A stretch of DNA of 64,000 nt. Source: Geobacter sp. DSM 9736 (GTDB lineage: Bacteria; Desulfobacterota; Desulfuromonadia; Geobacterales; Geobacteraceae). Location: NCBI RefSeq assembly GCF_900187405.1, contig NZ_LT896716.1:248001-312000 (forward strand). Direction: 5' to 3'. Below the pieces are notes generated by a model that did not search any database, had not been told where the DNA came from, and saw nothing but the letters and a program-made list of their open reading frames with translations. Of this stretch, positions 35,645 through 43,324 are shown piece after piece (the stretch's first letter is position 1; the number at the start of each line of letters is the position of its first letter). A program made the position numbers and the translations under genes.

Positions 35645-36997
35645 ATGGCACTCAAGGACACTTTGAAGCAGAAAATTGAGGAATTCCGTCCCCGCACCAC
35701 CAAACTCGTCAAGGAATACGGCAAGGTTATCATCGATACCGTAACCATTGACCAGGCGATCGGCGGTGCCCGTGATATCCGCAGTCTCGTTACCGACATA
35801 TCCTATCTTGATCCTCAAGAGGGAATCCGGTTCCGTGGCAAGACCATTCCGGAAACCTTCGAAGCTCTTCCCAAGGCTCCCAATTCCGATTATCCGACCG
35901 TCGAGTCCTTCTGGTATTTCCTCCTCACCGGTGATGTCCCGACACAGGCGCAGGTAGACGAAGTCATCAAAGAGTGGAAGACCCGCCAGCAGGTACCCCA
36001 GTATGTCTTCGACGCAATCCGGGCGCTTCCGCGTGATAGCCACCCGATGGTTATGCTCTCCGTCGGTATACTCGCCTTGCAGAAGGATTCCAAGTTCTGC
36101 GCTTTCTACAACTCCGGCAAATTCAACAAGATGACCGCCTGGGAATCCGTCTACGAGGACGCCAGCGACCTCGTAGCCAGAATTCCGATCATCGCGGCCT
36201 TCATCTATAACCTGAAATACCGCAATGACAAGCAGGTCGACATCGATCCTAGCCTCGACATGGGGGCCAACTTCGCACATATGATCGGCCAGGTTGAGCA
36301 GTACAAGGATGTTGCGCGCATGTACTTCATCCTCCACTCCGACCATGAGTCGGGCAACGTTTCCGCCCATACGACTCATCTTGTTCACTCTGCGCTGTCC
36401 GATCCTTACTACGCATACTCCGCAGGCCTCAACGGCCTTGCCGGTCCGCTCCATGGCCTTGCCAACCAGGAAGTTCTCGACTGGACCATCAAGTTCCAGG
36501 AGAAATACTGCAAAGGCGTTGAGCCCACCAAGGAACTCGTTACCAAGGCACTTTGGGATACCCTCAATGCTGGCCAGGTCGTTCCGGGCTACGGCCACGC
36601 CGTTCTCCGCAAGACCGACCCGCGCTACATGTCGCAGCGTGAGTTCTGCCTCAAGACCCCGGGTCTCAAGGACGATCCGCTGTTCAAGCTCGTGGCCATG
36701 ATCTTTGAGGTTGCCCCTGGCGTCCTCACCGAGCACGGCAAGGCGAAGAACCCCTGGCCGAACGTCGACGCTCAGTCCGGCGTCATCCAGTGGTACTATG
36801 GCGTCAAGGAGTGGGATTTCTACACCGTGCTCTTCGGTGTAGGCCGCGCTCTCGGCTGCATGGCCAACATCACCTGGGACCGCGGCCTCGGCTACGCTAT
36901 CGAGCGTCCGAAGTCCGTGACTACCCCGATGCTGGAGAAGTGGGCTGCCGAGGGTGGCCGTGAAATTCCGGGGTTCGGTAAGCTCAAGTCCGCCTAA
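35645..36997 (+). CDS. gltA: Citrate synthase (eukaryotic-like type)
   Basis: 450 residues condensing acetyl-CoA and oxaloacetate, the entry to the TCA cycle used by acetate-oxidising Geobacter. Active-site signatures are LHSDHESGNVSAHTTHLV (first His), PGYGHAVLRKTDPRY and the final VGRALGCMANITWDRGLG with Asp/Arg. The length and the long N-terminal region match the eukaryotic-like enzymes known from Geobacter rather than the hexameric enteric form. The ATG at 35645 follows AAAGGAGAG; the extension to 35495 is leader. Its terminator has been invaded by the IS. Confidence 0.94.
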   Translation: MALKDTLKQKIEEFRPRTTKLVKEYGKVIIDTVTIDQAIGGARDIRSLVTDISYLDPQEGIRFRGKTIPETFEALPKAPNSDYPTVESFWYFLLTGDVPTQAQVDEVIKEWKTRQQVPQYVFDAIRALPRDSHPMVMLSVGILALQKDSKFCAFYNSGKFNKMTAWESVYEDASDLVARIPIIAAFIYNLKYRNDKQVDIDPSLDMGANFAHMIGQVEQYKDVARMYFILHSDHESGNVSAHTTHLVHSALSDPYYAYSAGLNGLAGPLHGLANQEVLDWTIKFQEKYCKGVEPTKELVTKALWDTLNAGQVVPGYGHAVLRKTDPRYMSQREFCLKTPGLKDDPLFKLVAMIFEVAPGVLTEHGKAKNPWPNVDAQSGVIQWYYGVKEWDFYTVLFGVGRALGCMANITWDRGLGYAIERPKSVTTPMLEKWAAEGGREIPGFGKLKSA

Positions 36998-37021
36998 AAA
37001 AAAGTAGTTTGCGGTAAAAAA

Positions 37022-37041
37022 GGAGATGCTTCGGCATCTCC
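37022..37041. repeat. Left copy of the duplicated target (gltA terminator stem-loop)
   Basis: GGAGATGC-TTCG-GCATCTCC, a perfect 8-bp hairpin with a TTCG loop, preceded by six A residues. It is identical to 38612-38631 on the other side of the IS. Here it is followed by the IS end instead of a T run, so as a terminator it is truncated. Confidence 0.92.
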
Positions 37042-37053
37042 CAGACTGCTGAC

Positions 37054-37084
37054 AAAGTCCTCGCCTCAGGCGGGGACTTTTTTT
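37054..37084 (+). terminator. Terminator inside the left IS end
   Basis: AAAGTCC-T-CGCC pairs with GGCG-G-GGACTTT around a TCA loop (one T-G wobble), and a run of T follows. It would stop gltA transcripts before the transposase and probably replaces the broken gltA terminator. Confidence 0.8.
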
Positions 37085-37095
37085 ATAATGCGCGC

Positions 37096-38535
37096 ATGTT
37101 ACGAGAACACGGGAATAAGCAAACGGCGCTGGAATTTGTAAGCATCGAGGAACTGGTTCCGAGGGATCACCTTCTGCGCAAGATCGACAAAGTCATCGAC
37201 TTTGAATTCATCCGAAACAGGGTAAGGGACCTGTACTGCGCAGACAATGGCCGACCGGCCATCGATCCCGTGGTTCTGTTCAAGATGCTCTTCATCGGGT
37301 ATTTGTACGGCATCCGCAGCGAGCGTCAGCTGGTTCGTGATGTCCAGGTCAATGTTGCGTACCGCTGGTTTCTGCGGATGGGGCTTAGCGACAAGGTGCC
37401 GGATGCCTCAACCATCAGCCAGAACAGGCGGCGGCGGTTCTTGTCGAGCACCATCTATCAGGAGATCTTTGACGAGATCGTTTTGCAGGCGATGCGGCGC
37501 AAGATGGTCGATGGCAAGGTGCTCTACAGCGACTCGACCCACCTCAAGGCCAACGCCAACAAGCACAAGTTCAAGTTGCAGGACGTGCAGAAATCGACCA
37601 GAGACTACCTGGAGAAGCTAGATGAGGATATAGCGAAGGACCGGGAGTCACATGGGAAGAAGCCATTTGCCGCTAAGCAGCACAAGCCCGAGATCAAGGA
37701 AACAAAGGTAAGCACCACCGACCCCGACAGTGGGTACATGGTGCGCGAAGGCAAGCCCAAGGGGTTCTTCTATCTCGATCACCGCACCGTCGACGGCCGC
37801 CACAGCATCATCACCGACACCTTCGTCACCCCTGCCAACGTGCATGACAGCATACCCTATCTCGACAGGCTCGACCGCCAAACGGAGAGATTCGGTTTCA
37901 ACGTAGAAGCAGTAGGACTTGATGCAGGGTACTTCACTGCGGGCATCTGCAAGGGGCTTGAAGAGCGCGACATCTATGGCGCCATCGCGTACCGACGTCC
38001 GACCCACATCAAAGGCTACTTGCGCAAGATCGACTTCAGATACGAGGCTCAAACCGACAGCTACCGCTGCCCCAATGGGAAAACCCTCCAATACAGAACA
38101 ACCGATCGTGGCGGCTACCGCCACTATGCATCAGATGCTAGTGATTGCGTCGCCTGTCCATACCTCTCCCGGTGCACCAGAAGCGCCAACAGCACCAAAG
38201 TGGTAACTCGCCACATCTGGCAGGACAGCAAGGACCGAATCAACGAGCACAGGCTTACCACACAAGGCAAGCAGATATACGGCAGGCGCAAAGAGACAGT
38301 GGAGCGCAGCTTCGCGGACTCAAAGCAGCTGCACGGGCATCGGTACGCACGGATGCGAGGGTTGCAGCGTGTATTTGAGCAATGTCTTCTGTGTGCGGCG
38401 GTGCAGAACATGAAGAAGATCGCCCTAGTCGCGGATCGCAAGGGCTTTTTACGTCTGTTGAGGCACCTGTGGGAGGTAATTCGGCCTCAGGAAACGTCGT
38501 ACGGTTGGCTGAGAACGATCAAAGTGGAGTGCTGA
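37096..38535 (+). CDS. IS transposase (IS1182-type, DDE)
   Basis: 479 residues with no frameshift or internal stop. An N-terminal region (GRPAIDPVVLFKMLFIGYLYGIRSERQL) precedes the catalytic domain: first Asp in DGKVLYSDSTHLKANA, second in GLDAGYFTAGICKGL, and Glu in ETVERSFADSKQLHGHRYARMRG. A cysteine-containing insertion (CPNG..., CVACPYLSRC) precedes the last block, as in related transposases. TATAAT lies only six bases before the ATG, so the mRNA may be nearly leaderless. Nothing in the sequence argues against activity. Confidence 0.93.
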   Translation: MLREHGNKQTALEFVSIEELVPRDHLLRKIDKVIDFEFIRNRVRDLYCADNGRPAIDPVVLFKMLFIGYLYGIRSERQLVRDVQVNVAYRWFLRMGLSDKVPDASTISQNRRRRFLSSTIYQEIFDEIVLQAMRRKMVDGKVLYSDSTHLKANANKHKFKLQDVQKSTRDYLEKLDEDIAKDRESHGKKPFAAKQHKPEIKETKVSTTDPDSGYMVREGKPKGFFYLDHRTVDGRHSIITDTFVTPANVHDSIPYLDRLDRQTERFGFNVEAVGLDAGYFTAGICKGLEERDIYGAIAYRRPTHIKGYLRKIDFRYEAQTDSYRCPNGKTLQYRTTDRGGYRHYASDASDCVACPYLSRCTRSANSTKVVTRHIWQDSKDRINEHRLTTQGKQIYGRRKETVERSFADSKQLHGHRYARMRGLQRVFEQCLLCAAVQNMKKIALVADRKGFLRLLRHLWEVIRPQETSYGWLRTIKVEC

Positions 38536-38568
38536 AAGGACGCTGGATATAAAATTAGATCCAAAACC

Positions 38569-38602
38569 GACAAACCCCACTTCCGAAAAAGCGGGGTTTG
38601 TC
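38569..38602. other. Subterminal hairpin at the right IS end
   Basis: GACAAACCCC (38569-38578) pairs perfectly with GGGGTTTGTC (38593-38602). Part of the right inverted end lies inside it. It could stop transcription leaving the IS or mark the end for the transposase. Confidence 0.7.
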
Positions 38603-38611
38603 ATTGACCTG

Positions 38612-38638
38612 GGAGATGCTTCGGCATCTCCTTTTTTT
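38612..38638 (+). terminator. Right copy of the duplicated target, with the original gltA terminator T tract
   Basis: GGAGATGC-TTCG-GCATCTCC (38612-38631) is followed by seven T residues. Joined to the six A residues left of the IS, it would restore the gltA terminator that existed before insertion. Confidence 0.9.
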
Positions 38639-38702
38639 GTGGCTGGGAATTAAAAGAGGGCCGGGTGACATTTGGAGGCTCAGGAGTTGACGCACCCCTT
38701 GC

Positions 38703-38730
38703 TTGACATGGTGCTAAACAGCATTATCTT
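38703..38730 (+). promoter_or_regulatory. Orphan promoter after the IS
   Basis: TTGACA (38703-38708) and TATCTT (38725-38730) are 16 bp apart. It points at the short broken reading frame at 38748 and has no intact gene downstream. Confidence 0.55.
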
Positions 38731-38747
38731 TTCAGAAAGGTGGGTAT

Positions 38748-38879
38748 ATGCCGCAGTTACAGGGGGACGTGATTTATGCTGCCTGAGATGATGTGCGGGA
38801 GAGGCAGGGGAGAGCTCAATACCGTGAGTATGTGACAAAGACAAAAGAAGCAAAGGCAACGCCCAAAATATGGGAATAG
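38748..38879 (+). pseudogene. Short reading frame interrupted by one TGA
   Basis: From an ATG with AAAGGTGG eight bases upstream, 12 codons are followed by an in-frame TGA; the same frame then continues for 30 coding-like codons (rich in Glu, Arg and Lys) to a TAG. The TGA could be a nonsense change from TGG. No hairpin placed like a selenocysteine insertion element is seen just after it. It may be a decayed small gene, a 12-residue peptide gene, or chance. Confidence 0.35.
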
Positions 38880-38913
38880 CCGCGGCTGCGAGGATGTTGG
38901 TGTACTCCCTGTC

Positions 38914-39453
38914 TCAGAATACTTCGGCGCTGAAGATGTGAATGCTCGCACCTTCCTGCCAGGCATCGGGAGGAAGTCCGGCTTTGAGGCATGTTTGGGC
39001 TAGGAAGGTGTCGCGGTCCCAGCGCTGCTCAACTGCTACCTGAGGGAGCAGAACGCCCCGCTGATAATTTTTTTCGATATAGAGGCCGTGAGTGCCGGCA
39101 ATGATCTCATCGATGGAGGAGATCTTGTGCATGGGGGACAGTACTGATATTTCCAGGCGGAAATCGTTGAGGTCCCCCTTTTTCATGGGGTAAAACCTCG
39201 GATCCCTTGTGGCGGCTGAGATCGCCATTTCCTGCACCAGCTTGCACAACGGGTCTTCCGAAGTAAAGCTGCCGATGCAGCCACGAAGCGAGCCCCCCTG
39301 TTTTATGGTAACGAAGCACCCTCTGTGGGAGCCGAGACTGCCTGATGGGGGAGGCAGCAGTGGCAGGGTGCCGTCAGTGATGAATTGGATTATGCTGTTT
39401 CGAGCTACCTCAAGCAGTACCGATTTTTCATTATCCGATAATTTCCGTTCCAC
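38914..39453 (-). CDS. amrA: AMMECR1-domain protein (AmrA)
   Basis: 179 residues. The AMMECR1 domain is recognised by SLRGCIGSFTSEDPL near the middle, the following DPRFYPMKKGDLNDFRLEISVLSP, and the C-terminal QRWDRDTFLAQTCLKAGLPPDAW. In many bacteria it belongs to a three-protein AmmeMemoRadiSam set; the Memo and radical-SAM partners are not in the window. GTG start follows AAGGAG. Function is unknown. Divergent from the aldehyde dehydrogenase. Confidence 0.88.
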   Translation of the reverse strand: MERKLSDNEKSVLLEVARNSIIQFITDGTLPLLPPPSGSLGSHRGCFVTIKQGGSLRGCIGSFTSEDPLCKLVQEMAISAATRDPRFYPMKKGDLNDFRLEISVLSPMHKISSIDEIIAGTHGLYIEKNYQRGVLLPQVAVEQRWDRDTFLAQTCLKAGLPPDAWQEGASIHIFSAEVF

Positions 39454-39633
39454 AGGAGCTCCTTAGTTGTGGTAAAAGGGTACGGTTTAATTGAAAAACA
39501 GCGGCTAATGTACTATAGTCAGTCACGGTTTGGCAACAATTAAGCCTTTCTTAGCTGTGTCGGTGGGCAGTTACAGAGACATGGATTCACCGAAAGGTTG
39601 TTAAGGAATGTTATTCTATCTTAGGAGGTCGTG

Positions 39634-41061
39634 ATGGCGAAGCGGTATAAAGTCCTCGTGGGAGGGGAATGGATCGGGGACGACGGAAGGGGAATAGACG
39701 TTATTAATCCATTTGACGATTCCGTTGTCGGTGTAGTTCCTGAAACGACCATGGATGGGGTTGATGAGGCTATTGAGGCGGCCCGGGCCGGATTTATAGC
39801 CGTATCTCAGCTTCCTGGATACAGGCGGGCGGAGATTCTCAACCGGACCGCGGAACTGATCCTGCGCGACCAGGAAGAAATTGCGGAGATCATTGCACGT
39901 GAAGCCGGGAAATCATGGAAGTTCGCCATAACCGAAGCCAAACGCAGTGCGGAGACTTTCAGTTTCGCCGCAGTGGAGGCAAAGGCTGCTCATGGGGAAA
40001 TTGTGCCGATGGATGCATCTCCCGTTTCGGCCGGCCGGTTCGGGTTTTACATACGCACGCCCATCGGGGTTATCGGCGCAATCAGCCCCTTTAATTTCCC
40101 GCTTAATCTGGTAGCTCACAAGGTCGCCCCAGCCATTGCGGCAGGAAACTCAATAGTCCTCAAGCCGGCCACCAAGACACCCCTTTCCTCCATCAAGCTC
40201 GCGGAATTGCTGACGGAGGCAGGTCTTCCACCCGGCGGCATCAACCTCGTGATCGGCAGCGGAAAGACCGTGGGGAACAAGCTTGTGGAGGACGAAAGGC
40301 TTGCGATGCTTACCTTCACCGGCAGTCCCCCGGTGGGCAGGGACATCAAATCCCGTAGCGGGTTGAAAAGGGTGACGCTTGAGCTCGGGTCGAATTCCCC
40401 CACTATTATTGCCGAAGACGGGGACGTCGATCATGCGGTGGGGAGATGTGTCGTCGGTAGCTTTGCCAACTCCGGGCAGGTGTGCATTTCGGTTCAGCGA
40501 ATATTCGTACATACAGCCAGATACGACGAGTTCATCGGTAAATTCATCGAGGCCACCAACAAACTGAAGGTTGGAAACCCCCTTGATCCTGATAGCGATA
40601 TAGGACCGATGATTTCCCGTTATGAGCTGGAGCGGGCGGTGTCGTGGCTTGAAGAGGCGAAAAATGCCGGAGCGACGATTGCGGCGGGCGGAGGTGTAGT
40701 AGGGAACTGTCTGCAACCGACAATTCTCACCGGCGTCACTAGGGATATGAAGGTTATGTGCTCGGAGGTCTTTGCGCCGATCGTCTCTGTCGTGCGGTGC
40801 GACTCTTATGAGGAGGCCCTCGACATGGCTGACGATTCGGTATACGGTCTACAGGCGGGGGTGTATACCAGCGACATCAACAAGGCCTTCCATGCGATAA
40901 AGAAGCTGGATGTAGGCGGGGTCATCATTAACGATGTGCCGACCTTTCGAGTGGATCACATGCCGTACGGAGGCAACAAGGAGAGTGGGCTCGGTAGGGA
41001 GGGTGTGCGTTATGCAATGGAGGAAATGACTAATATTAAAATGGTCTGCATCAATCTCTAG
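39634..41061 (+). CDS. NAD(P)-dependent aldehyde dehydrogenase
   Basis: 475 residues. The cofactor motif ISPFNFPLNLVAHKVAPAIAAGN and FTGSPPVGR lead to the general base Glu near 250 in VTLELGSNSP and the catalytic Cys near 283 in SGQVCISVQR; the ending MPYGGNKESGLGREG is typical. The ATG at 39634 was chosen because AGGAGG lies five bases upstream. The sequence resembles lactaldehyde or non-phosphorylating glyceraldehyde-3-phosphate dehydrogenases, but the substrate is not determinable. Monocistronic. Confidence 0.88.
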   Translation: MAKRYKVLVGGEWIGDDGRGIDVINPFDDSVVGVVPETTMDGVDEAIEAARAGFIAVSQLPGYRRAEILNRTAELILRDQEEIAEIIAREAGKSWKFAITEAKRSAETFSFAAVEAKAAHGEIVPMDASPVSAGRFGFYIRTPIGVIGAISPFNFPLNLVAHKVAPAIAAGNSIVLKPATKTPLSSIKLAELLTEAGLPPGGINLVIGSGKTVGNKLVEDERLAMLTFTGSPPVGRDIKSRSGLKRVTLELGSNSPTIIAEDGDVDHAVGRCVVGSFANSGQVCISVQRIFVHTARYDEFIGKFIEATNKLKVGNPLDPDSDIGPMISRYELERAVSWLEEAKNAGATIAAGGGVVGNCLQPTILTGVTRDMKVMCSEVFAPIVSVVRCDSYEEALDMADDSVYGLQAGVYTSDINKAFHAIKKLDVGGVIINDVPTFRVDHMPYGGNKESGLGREGVRYAMEEMTNIKMVCINL

Positions 41062-41134
41062 TCACGATGAAATTGCGTTCTATAACGTAGGGAAATGAAA
41101 CAAAGAAAAAAATATAATTCAGGTTAAAAAAATC

Positions 41135-41162
41135 TTGACAATTTGTTTGAGAGTAGTATATT
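41135..41162 (+). promoter_or_regulatory. Promoter of the small lipoprotein gene
   Basis: TTGACA (41135-41140) and TATATT (41157-41162) are 16 bp apart, close to consensus, followed by an about 65-base leader and GAGGTGATT before the ATG. Confidence 0.65.
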
Positions 41163-41234
41163 TCGCAGTCGTTGTGCCGCACCAAGCCATGCGCTCTGCG
41201 CTATCATGGTAATCAAAAAAGGAAAGAGGTGATT

Positions 41235-41435
41235 ATGTCAATGAAAAAAGTGATCTCCTTAGCTCTGTGTCTGGGTCTGGCTCTGTCCTTCGCCGCCGGC
41301 TGCAAGAAGAAAGAAGAAGCTCCGGCTCCGGCTCCGGCTCCGGCCGCAACCGAGCAGCAGGCTCCGGCTGCCCAGCAGCCGATGTCTTCCGCTCAGGCTC
41401 CGGCAGCTCCGGCAGCTCCGGCTGAGCACAAGTAA
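41235..41435 (+). CDS. Small Ala/Pro-rich lipoprotein
   Basis: 66 residues. A lipoprotein signal peptide ends in the lipobox SFAAGC (cysteine near residue 23). The mature part is Lys/Glu then alternating Ala-Pro with Gln, with no folded domain visible. It has its own near-consensus promoter and a strong terminator, so it is probably an abundant envelope protein, though its function is unknown. The Ala-Pro stretch is coded by tandem GCTCCG hexamers. Similar tiny Ala-Pro lipoproteins occur in various proteobacteria. Confidence 0.75.
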   Translation: MSMKKVISLALCLGLALSFAAGCKKKEEAPAPAPAPAATEQQAPAAQQPMSSAQAPAAPAAPAEHK

Positions 41436-41462
41436 TCTGTACCAGTCTCAGTCCTGCTACAG

Positions 41463-41496
41463 AAAACGGCCTGTGGAATTCATTCCGCAGGCCGTT
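41463..41496 (+). terminator. Terminator after the small lipoprotein gene
   Basis: AAAACGGCCTG-T-GGAAT pairs with ATTCC-G-CAGGCCGTTTT (one T-G wobble) around a 2-base loop; T residues follow. The A-rich left side makes it able to act in both directions. Confidence 0.9.
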
Positions 41497-41629
41497 TTGC
41501 TTTAAGGAGCCTCCTGTTACCCCGCCATGCGATAGTCTGGGTTCCACAATCTATTGTGATGGCATAAAAGTCTGAACAGGTGAGTAAAACGAGACATGGT
41601 TCTCTGTGACCTGTCACCGGGGAAAGTCC

Positions 41630-41659
41630 TTGACAATAGGCGCTCTTCAATGGTATCTG
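41630..41659 (+). promoter_or_regulatory. Promoter of ndk
   Basis: TTGACA (41630-41635) and TATCTG (41654-41659) are 18 bp apart. The ndk ATG follows with GGGAGGG upstream. Confidence 0.45.
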
Positions 41660-41695
41660 AGACGGTCGTTTCAAATATCACGGGGAGGGAAAAGT

Positions 41696-42109
41696 ATGGA
41701 AAGAACATTCGCTATAATCAAGCCCGATGCAGTGGAAAGAAAACTTACCGGCAAGGTTCTTGACAAAATAGAGGGAGCCGGTTTCAAGGTTGTAGGTATG
41801 AAGAAAATACAACTGACTAAATGCGAGGCAGAAGGATTTTACTACGTTCACAGGGAGCGCCCCTTCTTTGGCGATCTCTGCACCTTCATGTCCCGCAGTC
41901 CCGTTGTGGTCCTGGCTCTGGAAAAGGATAACGCCATAGCCGCATGGCGCGAACTTATGGGTGCAACCAACCCGGCCAATGCAGATGCAGGGACAATTCG
42001 CAAGGAATTCGGTGTGAGCATCGAGGAAAACACGGTGCACGGTTCCGATTCTCCGGAATCGGCCGCTTTCGAAATTCCCTACTTCTTCAGTCAGCTGGAG
42101 CTATGCTGA
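41696..42109 (+). CDS. ndk: Nucleoside diphosphate kinase
   Basis: 137 residues, the usual Ndk length. It transfers gamma-phosphate between nucleoside triphosphates and diphosphates through His115 in [22 protein letters not shown] at the start and the ERPFFGDL block are standard. The ATG at 41696 has GGGAGGG upstream; an extension to 41606 covers the promoter and is rejected. A terminator at 42136 separates it from rlmN. Confidence 0.95.
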   Translation: MERTFAIIKPDAVERKLTGKVLDKIEGAGFKVVGMKKIQLTKCEAEGFYYVHRERPFFGDLCTFMSRSPVVVLALEKDNAIAAWRELMGATNPANADAGTIRKEFGVSIEENTVHGSDSPESAAFEIPYFFSQLELC

Positions 42110-42135
42110 TAGGTCACGTCACCATCGAACTTCGA

Positions 42136-42161
42136 GCCCTTCTTCCGTGAAGGGCTTTTTT
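42136..42161 (+). terminator. Terminator between ndk and rlmN
   Basis: GCCCTTC (42136-42142) pairs with GAAGGGC (42149-42155) and is followed by TTTTTT. The hairpin covers the earlier in-frame GTG at 42147, which argues for the rlmN start at 42171. Confidence 0.8.
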
Positions 42162-42170
42162 CATATCCGC

Positions 42171-43235
42171 ATGCAAAAAAAAGATCTAAAAAATCTGACA
42201 ATCGAAGAACTCGAGACGCTGTTCCTCGGAGCAGGGAAGGAGCGCTTCCGCGCGAAGCAGATATTCAAGTGGATGTATCAGAAGGGGGTGGAAGATTTCT
42301 CCCTGATGAGCAACATCTCGCGTGGCTTTCAGCACGAGCTTTCCGAAACTGCATATATAAGCACCCTTCATCCCGAAGCGGTTGAGGTTTCGCAGGATGG
42401 TACACGTAAATACCTCTTCAAACTTGACGATGGGGAGCGGGTCGAATCGGTGCTTATACCCGACGAAGGGCGAAACACGCTCTGCATTTCAAGCCAGGTA
42501 GGTTGTGCCATGGGCTGCGCTTTCTGTCTCACGGGCACCTTCAGGCTTACCCGGAATCTCACTACTGCTGAAATCGTCAACCAGGTATGTGCAGTCAGGA
42601 GAGAGGCAGACATCAGGAACATAGTCCTGATGGGAATGGGCGAGCCGCTGGCCAACCTTCACAATGTGATACGCGCCCTCAAAATCATCATTGATCCGGA
42701 TGGACTTCAGTTCTCAAACCGCCGTGTTACCGTTTCCACGTCGGGGCTTGTTCCTGAAATGGAGCAACTGGGGAAGGCTGTCACCGTCAACCTTGCCGTT
42801 TCCCTCAATGCAACTACGGATGAAATGCGTGACAGGCTCATGCCGATCAACAGGCGCTACCCTCTATCTGAGCTGATGGCTGCATGCCGCCGGTTTCCGC
42901 TTCCGTCGCGGCGGATGATTACATTCGAGTACGTCCTGATCCGGGACATGAACGACTCGCTGGAGGATGCCAAGCGGCTCGTTCGGCTTATCAGCTCTGT
43001 GCCTGCGAAGGTGAATCTGATCGCATTCAACGAGCATGAAGGGTGCAGTTTCAAAGCCCCTACGCAGGAAGCGATCGACCGGATGCACCGGTTTTTGCTG
43101 GACAAGCACATCACCGTCATCACCCGTTCGAGCCGCGGAGCAGACATTTCCGCCGCATGCGGCCAACTGAAGGGGAAGCTGGACAAGAAGCAGGTAGAGG
43201 CAAAGGAAGAGGTAGAGAATGAACCTCACTTCTAA
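42171..43235 (+). CDS. rlmN: Dual-specificity rRNA/tRNA adenine C2-methyltransferase
   Basis: 354 residues. RlmN methylates A2503 of 23S rRNA and A37 of some tRNAs through radical-SAM chemistry. The cluster cysteines are 112, 116 and 119 in GCAMGCAFC, and the second catalytic Cys lies in SAACGQL near the end. [12 protein letters not shown]-like and TVSTSGLVP motifs are also present. The ATG at 42171 lacks a strong ribosome site; a GTG at 42147 lies inside the ndk terminator. It ends about 90 bp before mtnP. Confidence 0.94.
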   Translation: MQKKDLKNLTIEELETLFLGAGKERFRAKQIFKWMYQKGVEDFSLMSNISRGFQHELSETAYISTLHPEAVEVSQDGTRKYLFKLDDGERVESVLIPDEGRNTLCISSQVGCAMGCAFCLTGTFRLTRNLTTAEIVNQVCAVRREADIRNIVLMGMGEPLANLHNVIRALKIIIDPDGLQFSNRRVTVSTSGLVPEMEQLGKAVTVNLAVSLNATTDEMRDRLMPINRRYPLSELMAACRRFPLPSRRMITFEYVLIRDMNDSLEDAKRLVRLISSVPAKVNLIAFNEHEGCSFKAPTQEAIDRMHRFLLDKHITVITRSSRGADISAACGQLKGKLDKKQVEAKEEVENEPHF

Positions 43236-43324
43236 TACTTTTCCTGATTCTGCTTACGACATCAACCGGTTCAGTTTTTCTCTCAACCTCAACTTCAAAT
43301 AACCTATTTTTCAGGAGATTCTTT

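Larger units (their letters stand above)
37042..38611 (+). mobile_element. Insertion sequence, IS1182-family-like
   Basis: About 1570 bp, bounded by imperfect inverted ends. The left end reads CAGACTGCTGACAAAGTCC; the complement of the right end reads CAGGTCAATGACAAACCCC, matching at CAG, TGACAAA and CC. A 20-bp direct repeat flanks both sides. It contains one intact transposase gene and a subterminal hairpin at each end. The family call comes from the transposase architecture, read by eye; target sites forming hairpins are known for some relatives. No accessory genes. Confidence 0.88.

Noticed and set aside
35474-36736. 420-residue minus-strand open frame
   Set aside because: It lies antisense to citrate synthase, has no recognisable protein pattern, and is a typical shadow of GC-rich coding sequence.
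38784-38786. Selenocysteine codon in the small frame after the IS
   Set aside because: No hairpin placed like a selenocysteine insertion element is visible just downstream of the TGA; a nonsense change is simpler.
39531-39545. Sigma-54 promoter upstream of the aldehyde dehydrogenase
   Set aside because: GG and GC are ten bases apart but the -12 element reads AAGC instead of TTGC; too weak to call.
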